A stretch of DNA of 64,000 bases, taken from the NCBI GenBank assembly GCA_013036995.1, contig JAAOXG010000010.1:62001-126000 (forward strand), in the 5' to 3' direction. The stretch is from Lacrimispora defluvii (GTDB lineage: Bacteria > Bacillota > Clostridia > Lachnospirales > Lachnospiraceae). The notes below the pieces were generated by a model. The model was not told the origin of the DNA, did no database searches, and was given only the letters and a program-made list of their open reading frames with translations. Of the stretch, positions 8,224 to 16,967 are shown one piece after another (positions within the stretch are counted from its first letter, which is position 1; every line of letters starts with the position of its first letter). Made by a program: the position numbers and the translations under genes.

Positions 8224-8316
8224 AAATAATAGAACAGATATCATATATATTGCAATGATTATTTGGATAAAATGCACAAAAAATAGAACAAAAAATTTGT
8301 AGATAAGACGAAAATA

Positions 8317-8332
8317 TGTCAAGCGGTTGACA
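8317..8332. promoter_or_regulatory. LacI-type operator candidate
   Basis: TGTCAAGCGGTTGACA has perfect 6-bp half-sites (TGTCAA/TTGACA) around a GC-rich centre, like LacI-family operators. It is a third copy of the AAGCG-type box seen at 8190-8201 and 8210-8217. The adjacent LacI regulator is the probable ligand. Confidence 0.55.
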
Positions 8333-8658
8333 TGAAGTACAGAGAGGAATATACTCAGATTACAGCATACGTAAAATCGCTTCCATCAGGAAGCAGCTTT
8401 TGCAAAAAATCAGAATATCAGGGAGTTCTTGATGTCTTATGGCTGTGGAATGATTACCTTCTTCCCAGTCTGATACTTGGAAAAAAGAAATTATATACGC
8501 TGCCCTTATCAACTTATACTTTTTATGGTACGTATTCCAGCGATCTGGGGAAAATCATGGCAGGTCTGGTTCTGACCATTCTGCCAGTCATTGTTATATA
8601 TCTGATTTTGCAGAAACAGATTATCAGCGGTGTTGTAGCGGGGGCAGTAAAGGCATAG
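8332..8658 (+). pseudogene. Remnant of a CUT1 sugar ABC transporter permease (MalG type)
   Basis: From about nt 8431 to the stop, the frame encodes the last ~75 residues of a MalG/AraQ-type permease: VLWLWNDYLLPSLIL, LPLSTYTFYGTY and VIVIYLILQKQIISGVV. This closely matches the end of the intact permease at 46367-47194. The first 33 codons (8332-8430) do not look like permease. The 200-residue N-terminal part, including the EAA loop, is missing, and so are the partner permease and binding protein. It is a deletion scar of a transporter that once stood before a sucrose phosphorylase gene, as at 44-48 kb. A perfect GCTTCC/GGAAGC hairpin (8379-8394) lies near the presumed junction. Confidence 0.8.
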
Positions 8659-8663
8659 GAGAC

Positions 8664-8702
8664 AGCCCTGTGATTCCATTTTTGGTGACGCAGGGCTTTT
8701 TT
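8664..8702 (+). terminator. Terminator between permease remnant and GH32
   Basis: AGCCCTG (8664-8670) pairs with CAGGGCT (8691-8697) across a 20-nt loop, followed by TTTTTT. The stem is short, so readthrough into GH32 is likely. Confidence 0.6.
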
Positions 8703-8736
8703 AACAGAGAAAATGACAAAAAGAGAGGGCAGCAGG

Positions 8737-10383
8737 TTGGAAAAGACAATTCGTATTACTGGGAAATATTTGTGGATTCCCATCACACCGGGAGCCAAAG
8801 ATTCCATTGTATCTTTTTATATGAATGGCGTAAAGATTCAGGAGATGTGTATTGAAACCGGAGAAGAGAAACCACATTTTTATGCATGGTATAATGCAGC
8901 GGCGTATCAGGGCGGTATCATGACCATAGAAGGGGATTATAAAGAAAAATGGTTTGAGAACATTCTGGTGAGAGATGAAAAACCAGTAAATCCAAAGTCC
9001 AAAAGACCTCTGATCCATTATGCACCTGAATTTGGGTGGCTTAATGATCCCAATGGGCTGATTTATGACAATGGAGTCTACCACATTTACCATCAGCATA
9101 ATCCTTATGGAGTCAGGTGGGAAAACATGCACTGGGCTCATACCAGTACTGGTGATTTTCTGTCTTATACCCAGACGGAGGATGTTCTGTTTCCGGATGA
9201 AGAGGGACCGGTTTTTTCCGGGACAGCTATTTTGGATCAAAACAATTGTCTGGGACTGGGGTCGGATGTAATTGCATATTATTATACTTCAGCCGGAGGA
9301 CGCAGCCACTGGTCTAAGGCGCATAAGTTCACTCAGAAAGTAGCAGTAAGCACGGATCATGGAAAAACGCTTAAAAAGCTGGAAGAATCTGTTCTGCCTC
9401 ATATTAATGAGGAAAACAGGGATCCAAAGGTGTTTTATCACGAAGAAAGCGGCTCTTATATTATGGTGCTTTATATCTCTGATGATACCTTCTATTTCTT
9501 TCAGTCCAAGGATCTGATTCATTGGGAGAAGATGCAGGAAATTATCATACCGGGTATGTGGGAATGTCCGGACTTTTTCCCGCTTACCTGTGAAGGGGAT
9601 GGGGTAAAAAAGTGGGCTCTGTGGTCTGCAGATGGATATTACTGCCTGGGAGATTTTAATGGGAAGTATTTTCAGGCAGAGAAGAATAAAGAGGGAGACA
9701 CCATTGCCAGATATCAGCTTTATGAAATAATCACAGATGGGGAGAACAAAGCTGATCGAAACTTTGTAAGGCCATATGCAGCACAGATTTTTAAAGGGAC
9801 TGGTGACCGCATTTTGCAGCTTAGCTGGATAACCAGCGTGAAAAAAGACAGGAATTACGCCGGTATTTTGTCCTTACCTGGAGAACTGGAGCTTAGTAAA
9901 ACGACAGATGGGTACCGGATCTGTATCAATCCGGCAAAGGAGCTGGCAAAGCTGAGAAGTGAGACATTCAGTGAAGTCCTGGATAAGAAGGAAGAGACTT
10001 TTGCACCGTGTTTTGCAAGCCTTTATTCTGGTGAGGGTCAGGCACTTGAGATAGAACTGACATTTAGTGACGCCAGACAAATAAAGGATAAAGGTGAATC
10101 GTATATAAAGCTGACTGTATTTGGAACCCTGTTTTCTATTGATCTTTTTAGCCGTGAAATAAATGCAGGACCACACAGAATACCACTAAAAGAAGAAAAA
10201 GAATATCATTTAAGAATTTATGCAGATATGGATGTGTTTGAATTGTTTGCCTGTGAAGGATTGGCATATGCTGTGACGGATAATGAAAGAGACAGCGTTT
10301 CAGGATCTGTGGAGATAGAGTATTCCGGGATCATGGGAGTCATAAAAATTCATGCATTAAGGGAAATCAGGATAAGTGAATAG
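8737..10383 (+). CDS. Glycoside hydrolase family 32 (sucrose/fructan hydrolase)
   Basis: 548 aa from TTG 8737, chosen because GAGAGGG (8723-8729) sits seven bases upstream. The in-frame ATG at 8713 lacks a ribosome site and lies directly on the preceding terminator tail. The first ~90 residues are a beta-rich N-terminal domain. The five-bladed propeller then shows the GH32 triad: WLNDPNG (nucleophile Asp104), RDPKV (Asp229) and ECPDF (acid/base Glu276). A C-terminal beta-sandwich follows. There is no signal peptide, so it hydrolyses beta-fructofuranosides (sucrose, sucrose-6-phosphate or fructo-oligosaccharides) inside the cell. The sucrose phosphorylase gene starts 15 bp later. Exact substrate is unresolved. 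Confidence 0.92.
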   Translation: MEKTIRITGKYLWIPITPGAKDSIVSFYMNGVKIQEMCIETGEEKPHFYAWYNAAAYQGGIMTIEGDYKEKWFENILVRDEKPVNPKSKRPLIHYAPEFGWLNDPNGLIYDNGVYHIYHQHNPYGVRWENMHWAHTSTGDFLSYTQTEDVLFPDEEGPVFSGTAILDQNNCLGLGSDVIAYYYTSAGGRSHWSKAHKFTQKVAVSTDHGKTLKKLEESVLPHINEENRDPKVFYHEESGSYIMVLYISDDTFYFFQSKDLIHWEKMQEIIIPGMWECPDFFPLTCEGDGVKKWALWSADGYYCLGDFNGKYFQAEKNKEGDTIARYQLYEIITDGENKADRNFVRPYAAQIFKGTGDRILQLSWITSVKKDRNYAGILSLPGELELSKTTDGYRICINPAKELAKLRSETFSEVLDKKEETFAPCFASLYSGEGQALEIELTFSDARQIKDKGESYIKLTVFGTLFSIDLFSREINAGPHRIPLKEEKEYHLRIYADMDVFELFACEGLAYAVTDNERDSVSGSVEIEYSGIMGVIKIHALREIRISE

Positions 10384-10398
10384 ATGGGAGCTGAATGA

Positions 10399-11817
10399 AT
10401 GGAACTGAATAATAAGATCATGTTAATTACATATGCGGACAGTCTGGGCAGAAATTTAAAAGAACTGGATACAGTTCTGAACACCTATCTGCAGAATGAG
10501 GTGGGCGGTGTGCACATTCTTCCTTTTTTTCCTTCTTCTGCAGACAGAGGCTTTGCGCCGATGTGTTATGATCAGGTTGATGCAGAATTTGGAACATTTG
10601 AAGATATAAAAAGGATCAGCAAAGATTATTATCTGATGTTTGATTGTATGGTAAATCATATTTCCAGAAATTCTGATTATTTTAAGGACTTTGTGGAAAA
10701 AAAGGAGCTTTCCGATTACAAGGAAATGTTTATCCGATATAAAGAATTCTGGGATCAGGGAGAACCAACCAAAGAAGAGGTGGATTTAATCTACAAACGA
10801 AAGCCACGGGCACCCTATACGGAGGTAACATTTAAAAACGGGGATGTGGAAAAAGTCTGGTGTACCTTTTGTGAGGAACAGATTGACCTGGATGTAAGGA
10901 CAGAGACAACTAAGGAATTCATACGTAAATCCTTATCCGGCATGTGTGAGAATGGGGCATCCATCATTCGGCTGGATGCATTTGCCTATGCTGTAAAAAA
11001 GAAAAATACCAATTGTTTTTTTGTGGAACCGGATATATGGGAGCTGCTTCATGAGATTCAGGATTTTGTGTCCTCAAAGGGCGTGGATATATTGCCGGAG
11101 ATCCATGAGCATTATACCATCCAGATGAAAATCGCAAAACAGGGATTCTGGATCTATGATTTTGCACTTCCTGTGCTGGTTTTAAATGCACTTTATTCAG
11201 GAAACGGAGTGTACTTGAAACGATGGCTTGAGATGTCCCCGAAAAAGCAGTTTACTACGCTGGATACCCATGACGGAATCGGAATTGTGGATGCAAGAGA
11301 CTTAATGCCTGATGAGGCGATTGAGGAGACGAAAGAAAAAATGTTTACCAAGGGAGCCAATGTAAAAAAGATCTACAATACAGCGGCTTACAACAATCTG
11401 GATATTTATCAGGTAAACACCACCTATTATTCTGCACTTGGTGACAGGGATGATGCATATCTCCTTGCAAGAGCCATTCAGTTTTTTGCACCGGGAATTC
11501 CCCAGGTATATTATGTGGGCCTGCTTGCCGGATCCAATGATATTGAGCTGATGGAAAAGACGAAAAATGGAAGAGACATTAATCGTCACTATTACAGTCT
11601 GGAAGAAATAGCAAAAGAGACGGAACGTCCGGTTGTGAAACGGCTTTTTGAATTGATGCGTTTTAGAAACACCCACCCGGCATTTGCATTGGAAGGTAAT
11701 ATGGAAGTAAAGCTTAAAAAGGATCATGAACTGACTATCATTCGCACCTGGGGCACCTATTATGCTGCGCTTACGGCTGATTTAAAAAGTTTTGAATTTG
11801 ATATCAGCCATAATTAA
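10399..11817 (+). CDS. gtfA: Sucrose phosphorylase (GH13_18)
   Basis: 472 aa, normal length. Hallmarks are GGVHILPFFPSSADRGF near the start, the nucleophile in IIRLDAFAY (Asp193), the acid/base in PEIHEHY (Glu234) and the transition-state stabiliser in LDTHDGIG (Asp292). These sit at nearly the positions known for Bifidobacterium sucrose phosphorylase. The reaction is sucrose plus phosphate to glucose-1-phosphate and fructose, in the cytosol, saving an ATP. It follows GH32 by 15 bp in the same operon. A paralogue of almost identical layout is at 47210. Related GH13_18 enzymes act on sucrose-6F-phosphate or glucosylglycerol, so specificity is probable rather than certain. Confidence 0.9.
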   Translation: MELNNKIMLITYADSLGRNLKELDTVLNTYLQNEVGGVHILPFFPSSADRGFAPMCYDQVDAEFGTFEDIKRISKDYYLMFDCMVNHISRNSDYFKDFVEKKELSDYKEMFIRYKEFWDQGEPTKEEVDLIYKRKPRAPYTEVTFKNGDVEKVWCTFCEEQIDLDVRTETTKEFIRKSLSGMCENGASIIRLDAFAYAVKKKNTNCFFVEPDIWELLHEIQDFVSSKGVDILPEIHEHYTIQMKIAKQGFWIYDFALPVLVLNALYSGNGVYLKRWLEMSPKKQFTTLDTHDGIGIVDARDLMPDEAIEETKEKMFTKGANVKKIYNTAAYNNLDIYQVNTTYYSALGDRDDAYLLARAIQFFAPGIPQVYYVGLLAGSNDIELMEKTKNGRDINRHYYSLEEIAKETERPVVKRLFELMRFRNTHPAFALEGNMEVKLKKDHELTIIRTWGTYYAALTADLKSFEFDISHN

Positions 11818-11839
11818 AAGATGAAGCTGGTTCTCTGCG

Positions 11840-11868
11840 TTGACAAATGCCCTCCGCCTCAGTAAGAT
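11840..11868 (+). promoter_or_regulatory. Promoter upstream of the HD/GH95/GH36 genes
   Basis: Consensus TTGACA (11840-11845), 17-bp spacer, TAAGAT (11863-11868), in the 84-bp gap after the sucrose phosphorylase gene. It allows the HD-GH95-GH36 genes to be transcribed separately from GH32-gtfA. Confidence 0.65.
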
Positions 11869-11901
11869 AAATACAGAATAAATAAGGAGGGCTCTCTACG
11901 G

Positions 11902-12390
11902 ATGAATACCATAAACAGGGTAATTGCAAAGATGATGGATTATTATAAAGGCGATCCAAAGAGGATTCAGCATTTTATTAAAGTATACCAGTTTGGTAAG
12001 CTGATTGGAGAAGAAGAGGGGCTTGATGCCAAGATGCAGCGGATACTGGAAACAGCCTGCGTGGTTCATGATATCGGCATTAAGGCAAGCGAAGAAAAAT
12101 ATCACAGCAGCGCAGGCAATTACCAGGAGCTGGAGGGACCGCCCATTGCAAGAGATCTTCTTATGTCTCTTGATTATTCTCAGGAAGAGATTGACCGGAT
12201 CTGCTGGTTGGTAGGTCACCACCATACATACAAAAATATAGAAGGTGAGGATTATCAGATTCTTGTGGAAGCTGATTTTCTTGTCAATGCATGGGAGGAC
12301 GGGATGTCCCGGGAGACAGTTGAGAATGTCAGGAAGAAGATATTTGCAACAGCAGCAGGAACCCGAATGTTTGAAACCATGTATATGTAA
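11902..12390 (+). CDS. HD-domain phosphohydrolase-like protein
   Basis: 162 aa, a single HD domain. Metal-ligand motifs are visible: His in KRIQHFIKVYQF, the HD pair in CVVHDIGIK (about residue 54) and HHH in VGHHHTYKNI, with a late Asp in VEADFLVNAW. HD proteins are metal-dependent phosphohydrolases of nucleotides or other phosphoesters; the substrate is not evident. AAGGAGGG precedes the start by about 11 bases. It is followed 20 bp later by the GH95 gene, so it is co-transcribed with glycosidases, an unusual partner that might process a sugar phosphate or signal nucleotide. That link is speculative. Confidence 0.85.
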   Translation: MNTINRVIAKMMDYYKGDPKRIQHFIKVYQFGKLIGEEEGLDAKMQRILETACVVHDIGIKASEEKYHSSAGNYQELEGPPIARDLLMSLDYSQEEIDRICWLVGHHHTYKNIEGEDYQILVEADFLVNAWEDGMSRETVENVRKKIFATAAGTRMFETMYM

Positions 12391-12410
12391 AGAAAAGAGG
12401 AGGGGGCCTC

Positions 12411-14729
12411 ATGAAGAATCGTTTGCTATATGACAGACCAGTTCCGTACCAAAGATTCAGACCTGACAGTGAAGAAATTTGGAATGAAGCAGCACCCATT
12501 GGCAACGGAAACATGGGAGCTATGGTTTTTGGAGGAGTTCAGGTAGAGAAATTACAGCTGAATGAGGATACCATCTGGTATGGGAACGGGGGAAGAAACC
12601 GTGTAAATCCAGAAGCAAAAGGCAATTATCTTAAGATACGCAGGTTACTGTCAGACGGCATGGTCTCAGATGCTCAGAAGCTTGCCGATGATACAATGAT
12701 GCCAATTCCTGACCAGCAGAGAAATTACAGTACCGCAGGTGAAATCTTTTTTGAATTTCATGAAGAGAACCAGGAGTTTAAGAATTACATAAGGTGTCTT
12801 GACTTAAATCAGGCAATTGTAACCATGGAATATGAGATTGGCGGGAGGGAGTACCAAAGGGAATATTTTGCCAGTGCCGTACATCAGGTAATTGCCATCC
12901 ATCAGGAAAGCAAAGGTGCGGAAAAGGTAAATGGCTGCCTGACTCTGACATTTTTCCGCAGTAATGTAGAAAAAATTGAAAAAATCTCCGACCACATCCT
13001 ATCCATGACAGTAAAGGAAGGCGGGGAGGGCTGCTGTTATTGCGTCATGGCTGCAATTAAGAATGAAGGCGGTACTGTGGAGATTCACAGAGACCAGATC
13101 CGCGTGAATGAAGCAGATTCCTTTACCATCTATCTGTCAATCCGAAGTGATTTCTATAAAGAAGAACCGGCCGGCTGGTGCAGAGAAAAGCTGGAGTCTG
13201 TACTTAAACTGCCTTATGAGCTTGTAAAGTCAGAGCATACAAAGGAGTACCAAAGCTACTTTAACCGGGTTCAATTTTCGCTGGGTCAGGATACTGCAAA
13301 AGCGGAAAGGACGATTCCTGAAAGACTGAAAGCCATGCAGCAGGGAGAACAGGATCTGGAGCTGATTGCAGCGTATTACCAGTTTGGCAGATATTTGTTA
13401 ATTTCAAGCAGCAGACCGGGGTCACAGCCGGCAAATTTACAGGGCATCTGGAACCGCAGTGAGCATCCGGCCTGGGGCAGCAAATATACAATTAACATTA
13501 ATACGGAAATGAATTACTGGCCGGCAGAAAGCTGCAATTTATCGGAATGCCATCTTCCTCTTTTTCAGTTAATCCGCAGAATGCTTCCCTGTGGTCAGAA
13601 GGCTGCAAGGGATATGTACGGTCTGCCCGGTTTTGTTGCCCACCATAATACGGATTTGTTCGGTGACTGCGCCCCCCAGGACTCAGTCATGTCGTCTACG
13701 ATCTGGCCTATGGGTGCAGCCTGGCTTTGCATTCATATCTGGAATCATTATGAATATACCCTGGATCAGGAATTTCTGAGAAAGAATATGGATTTGATGA
13801 AAGAAGCCAGTCTTTTTATATCGGAGTATCTCTTTGAAAACCATCAGGGGAAACTGATAACAGGACCTTCCATATCGCCGGAAAACACCTATCTCCATCA
13901 GAGCGGTCAGGCGGGTCAGCTTTGTATCGGACCGACTATGGATACCGAGATTATCAGGGACCTGTTTGAGGCTTGTATCAAAGGGGCAGAGATTACGGAC
14001 TGCGAGGATGAATTGACAAATAAGCTAAAAACTATCTTACCCCGTCTGCCGGAGTTGTCTGTTGGTAAATACGGACAGCTAATGGAATGGGCAGAAGACT
14101 ATGAGGAAATGGAACCTGGTCACCGTCATATCTCTCATCTGTATGCACTGTATCCTTCTGAGCAGATCACTTATGAAAGAACTCCGGAATTAATGGAGGC
14201 TGCAAGGGTGACCTTAGAAAGACGTCTTAAGAACGGCGGCGGTCATACCGGATGGTCCAGAGCCTGGATTATTGCCATGTGGGCCAGACTCAGGGACGGT
14301 GAAAAGGCAGGAGAGAATATCAGGAATTTACTGACAAAGTCAACCTATCCCAACCTTTTTGACTGTCATCCTCCGTTTCAAATTGACGGAAATTTCGGAG
14401 GGACGGCAGGAATTGTGGAGATGTTACTCCAATGCATAAACGGTGTGATTACATTTCTTCCCGCACTGCCAAAAACCTGGGATCTGGGACATATAAGCGG
14501 AATAAAAACCAAAGGTGCCCTAACCGTTTCCTTTGCCTGGAAGGACGGAACGGTTATTTCCGGCAGTATTTTTGCAGAAAAAGGTGGCAGATGCTGTTTT
14601 ATAAAGCCTGACGGCATTACGAAGATCGTTTCCAGTCAAAAGGCAGACATTACCTGTAAAGGGCAGAAGGTAGTCTGTTACGGTGAGGGTGCATATGAAA
14701 TACAACTCTTCTGTCAGCAAGGAGATTAG
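12411..14729 (+). CDS. Glycoside hydrolase family 95 (alpha-L-fucosidase or related)
   Basis: 772 aa. The N-terminal GH95 domain begins with WNEAAPIGNGNMGAMVFGG and QLNEDTIWYG. The alpha/alpha barrel contains NINTEMNYWPAESCNL and HHNTDLFGD, whose Asn/Asp positions match the catalytic network of the family, and the C-terminal part has DGNFGGTAGIVEMLL. GH95 enzymes are inverting alpha-1,2-L-fucosidases; some members act on alpha-L-galactosides. There is no signal peptide, so it trims imported oligosaccharides. GAGGAGGGGG precedes the ATG. The GH36 gene starts two bases after its stop, indicating tight co-expression. Confidence 0.93.
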   Translation: MKNRLLYDRPVPYQRFRPDSEEIWNEAAPIGNGNMGAMVFGGVQVEKLQLNEDTIWYGNGGRNRVNPEAKGNYLKIRRLLSDGMVSDAQKLADDTMMPIPDQQRNYSTAGEIFFEFHEENQEFKNYIRCLDLNQAIVTMEYEIGGREYQREYFASAVHQVIAIHQESKGAEKVNGCLTLTFFRSNVEKIEKISDHILSMTVKEGGEGCCYCVMAAIKNEGGTVEIHRDQIRVNEADSFTIYLSIRSDFYKEEPAGWCREKLESVLKLPYELVKSEHTKEYQSYFNRVQFSLGQDTAKAERTIPERLKAMQQGEQDLELIAAYYQFGRYLLISSSRPGSQPANLQGIWNRSEHPAWGSKYTININTEMNYWPAESCNLSECHLPLFQLIRRMLPCGQKAARDMYGLPGFVAHHNTDLFGDCAPQDSVMSSTIWPMGAAWLCIHIWNHYEYTLDQEFLRKNMDLMKEASLFISEYLFENHQGKLITGPSISPENTYLHQSGQAGQLCIGPTMDTEIIRDLFEACIKGAEITDCEDELTNKLKTILPRLPELSVGKYGQLMEWAEDYEEMEPGHRHISHLYALYPSEQITYERTPELMEAARVTLERRLKNGGGHTGWSRAWIIAMWARLRDGEKAGENIRNLLTKSTYPNLFDCHPPFQIDGNFGGTAGIVEMLLQCINGVITFLPALPKTWDLGHISGIKTKGALTVSFAWKDGTVISGSIFAEKGGRCCFIKPDGITKIVSSQKADITCKGQKVVCYGEGAYEIQLFCQQGD

Positions 14730-14731
14730 AA

Positions 14732-16561
14732 ATGGAATATTATGTAGAACTGAAACTGAGAAAAGATGCTCATAACGGAGGATTTTCCAACGGCCTGACT
14801 TTATGTGGCGGTGAATCCACAAGAGGACTGGAACGAATTCTCAAAAAAGATGACAGAATTGTGTATAAAAACAGTACCAATCAGTATGTAACACTGGATT
14901 TGGTAATGAATGACGATACCGTTGAGGTAAGCACTACATTTGAGAATAAAGGTACTGAAAGTACAACGTTAGAAATGCTCTCATCCTTTGCTCTAAAGGG
15001 AATAAAAGCGGATAAAATCCACAGACTCCAATCCTTTTGGAGTGCGGAAGGAAAACTCAGGACTGAAACAATTGAGGAACTGCACTTAGAGCCCTCCTGG
15101 AACCGATGTGGTATGCGGGTTGAGAAATTTGGCAATTTAGGATCGATGCCAGTGAGAAAGTATTTTCCTTTTATAGCGTTGGAAAACAGTGAAACACAGG
15201 AGTTTACAGCGGTTCAGTTATATATCCCCTTCTCCTGGCAGATTGAGATCCTGTGCAAAGAGGATGAATCTCTGTCACTTGTGGGCGGTATTGCAGACAG
15301 GGACTTTGGACACTGGTTTAAGAATATTGCACCGGGAGAAACCTTTACTGCCCCCAAAGCTGTCATAGCCAGTGGGAATTCACTTTATGAGGTGTGTGAT
15401 AAACTGATAAAGGCACAAAAGCCTGAGGTATCCGAACTGGATCAGGATATGGGTATCATGTTTAATGAATATTGTACTACCTGGGGGAACCCAAGCCTTG
15501 AAAACATCAGTAAAATCTGTAATAAGTTAAAGGATAAGGCGGTTAAGTACCTGGTAATTGATTCCGGCTGGTATGGTAAAAATGATGGCTGGTGGGAAAG
15601 CATCGGGGACTGGGAGGTCAATTGTGAAAAATTCCCGGGCGGCTTAAAAAAAGCAGCGGATCATATCAGGGAATGCGGGATGATCCCAGGTCTCTGGTTT
15701 GAACCAGAATCCGTGGGAAGACGGTCAAAGCACTGGGACAATACGGAACATTTGCTGAAAAAAGATGGTGTCGTACTTACTGTGGGCGATAAACGCTTCT
15801 GGGATATGTCCGATCCCTGGGTTATGGAGTATTTAAATAATGGGGTTATAAAAACCCTGAAAGAATGCGGATTTGGCTATATTAAAATTGATTATAACGA
15901 TACCATCGGCATTGGCTGCGACGGGGCAGAAAGTCTTGGAGAGGGATTAAGGCAGAAAGTCATGGCAACCCAGGAATTTTTCAAAAAAATAAAAAGGGAG
16001 ATTCCGGATATTGTGATTGAAAACTGTTCCAGTGGTGGACACAGGCTGGAGCCCTCCATGATGGGACTGGTATCCCAGGCGAGCTTTTCCGATGCCCATG
16101 AAACCACCGCCATACCCATTATTGCAGCAAATATGCATAGAGTAATAAAACCGTCCCAAAGTCAGATTTGGGCTGTTATGCGAAGCAGTGACAGTAATAA
16201 CAGAATCTACTATTCCGTGATCAGTACTTTTTTGGGCAGAATGTGCTTAAGCGGTGATATCTATGATCTTACTGCAAAACAGTGGGAAGTGATTGAGGCT
16301 GGAATGGAATTTTATAAAGAAGCAGCTGATATCATAAAATATGGTAAAACAATAAAATATGAAAACAGTATGAAAAGCTATAATAAACCCCAGGGAGAAC
16401 AGCTTGTTATCCGGGAATTTTGCAATAAACAGTTAGTGATCGCCCATAGATTTGAGAATTCCAAAGAAATCAGCCTTGATTTCCTGCAGAATAAAAAAAT
16501 TATGAAAGAATATGGGCTGATCGATGGTGATTTTACCGCTAAGGCTTGGCTGATGGAATAA
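14732..16561 (+). CDS. Alpha-galactosidase, GH36
   Basis: 609 aa. The barrel shows WFEPESVGRRS, the nucleophile in IKIDYND (Asp387) and the acid/base in SFSDAHET (Asp454), followed by MRSSDSNNRIYYS; these are classic GH36 marks. It is somewhat shorter than the 700+ aa AgaA/RafA subgroup, and resembles compact cytosolic GH36 forms. It would release alpha-1,6-galactose from melibiose or raffinose-type sugars inside the cell, leaving sucrose for the upstream sucrose phosphorylase. The start lies two bases after the GH95 stop; AAGGAG sits within the end of that gene. The next gene is preceded by its own promoter and riboswitch. Confidence 0.93.
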   Translation: MEYYVELKLRKDAHNGGFSNGLTLCGGESTRGLERILKKDDRIVYKNSTNQYVTLDLVMNDDTVEVSTTFENKGTESTTLEMLSSFALKGIKADKIHRLQSFWSAEGKLRTETIEELHLEPSWNRCGMRVEKFGNLGSMPVRKYFPFIALENSETQEFTAVQLYIPFSWQIEILCKEDESLSLVGGIADRDFGHWFKNIAPGETFTAPKAVIASGNSLYEVCDKLIKAQKPEVSELDQDMGIMFNEYCTTWGNPSLENISKICNKLKDKAVKYLVIDSGWYGKNDGWWESIGDWEVNCEKFPGGLKKAADHIRECGMIPGLWFEPESVGRRSKHWDNTEHLLKKDGVVLTVGDKRFWDMSDPWVMEYLNNGVIKTLKECGFGYIKIDYNDTIGIGCDGAESLGEGLRQKVMATQEFFKKIKREIPDIVIENCSSGGHRLEPSMMGLVSQASFSDAHETTAIPIIAANMHRVIKPSQSQIWAVMRSSDSNNRIYYSVISTFLGRMCLSGDIYDLTAKQWEVIEAGMEFYKEAADIIKYGKTIKYENSMKSYNKPQGEQLVIREFCNKQLVIAHRFENSKEISLDFLQNKKIMKEYGLIDGDFTAKAWLME

Positions 16562-16577
16562 AAAATGATTTAAGGGG

Positions 16578-16606
16578 TTGACAAACGAGGCAAATTGAAC
16601 TAGTAT
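16578..16606 (+). promoter_or_regulatory. Promoter of the mgtA leader transcript
   Basis: Consensus TTGACA (16578-16583), 17-bp spacer, TAGTAT (16601-16606). Transcription would begin near 16613, just before the M-box aptamer. Confidence 0.75.
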
Positions 16607-16612
16607 AAAGAC

Positions 16613-16765
16613 GAATATTCGGTAGGTGAGGCTACTACAGGGATACGGGCTGTTGCCGCAAAGTTGTGGAGACACAATGAGATGGTTTGAACAGGCTGCA
16701 TCGACATTAAGGTGCAGCATAATACAGTTACATTGCCCTGTAAAGCTAAAACTCATACGAAAATA
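16613..16765 (+). ncRNA. M-box (ykoK) Mg2+ riboswitch aptamer
   Basis: The conserved M-box core is readable: GGTAGGTGAGGC (16621-16632), GGATAC (16641-16646), GGGCTGTTGCC (16647-16657) and, at the 3' side, AAAGCTAAAACTC (16742-16754). A TGCATC/GGTGCA-type arm (16698-16718 region) sits between them. The aptamer compacts on binding Mg2+. It is followed by a terminator whose left arm (TCGTAT, 16787-16792) can instead pair with ATACGA at 16755-16760. So high Mg2+ should terminate and low Mg2+ should let transcription reach the Mg2+ ATPase gene, a textbook pairing of riboswitch and target. Confidence 0.92.
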
Positions 16766-16782
16766 TAAGAAAATGTAATTAC

Positions 16783-16820
16783 ATTCTCGTATATTCTTTC
16801 CGAATATGCGGGAATTTTTT
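16783..16820 (+). terminator. M-box expression-platform terminator
   Basis: ATTCTCGTATATTC (16783-16796) pairs with GAATATGCGGGAAT (16802-16815) with two G-U pairs and a TTTCC loop, followed by TTTTTT. The competing ATACGA lies at the 3' edge of the aptamer (16755-16760). Confidence 0.85.
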
Positions 16821-16854
16821 ATTTTAAATTTTAAAAAGAAAGGATGTGCCTGTT

Positions 16855-16941
16855 TTGGATAGTGGTAATTGTCACAGTTGTATGAAACGGATGATGGCAG
16901 TATATGATATCGGTGACAGGCAGTCTTTGCCTGTTACTTAG
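16855..16941 (+). CDS. Candidate 28-aa leader peptide in the mgtA leader
   Basis: A TTG-started frame ten bases after AAGGA (16840-16844) encodes 28 residues beginning (M)DSGNCHSCMKRMMAVYD, with a CxxC pair, and ends in SLPVT. The frame contains ATGATGGC (16891-16898), which can pair with GCCATCAT (16967-16974) of the next terminator, and a GTGACAGGCA/TGCCTGTTAC hairpin (16913-16937 region). Ribosome movement through this frame could therefore decide whether the second terminator forms. Whether it is translated is unknown. Confidence 0.35.
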   Translation: MDSGNCHSCMKRMMAVYDIGDRQSLPVT

Positions 16942-16967
16942 TTGTGCTGTTCAGCCAGATATTACGG

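Noticed and set aside
16844-16885. 13-codon hydrophobic frame (MCLFWIVVIVTVV) in the mgtA leader
   Set aside because: The A/G-rich tract directly abuts the ATG with no spacing, so a ribosome could not use it; the overlapping TTG frame at 16855 has better spacing.
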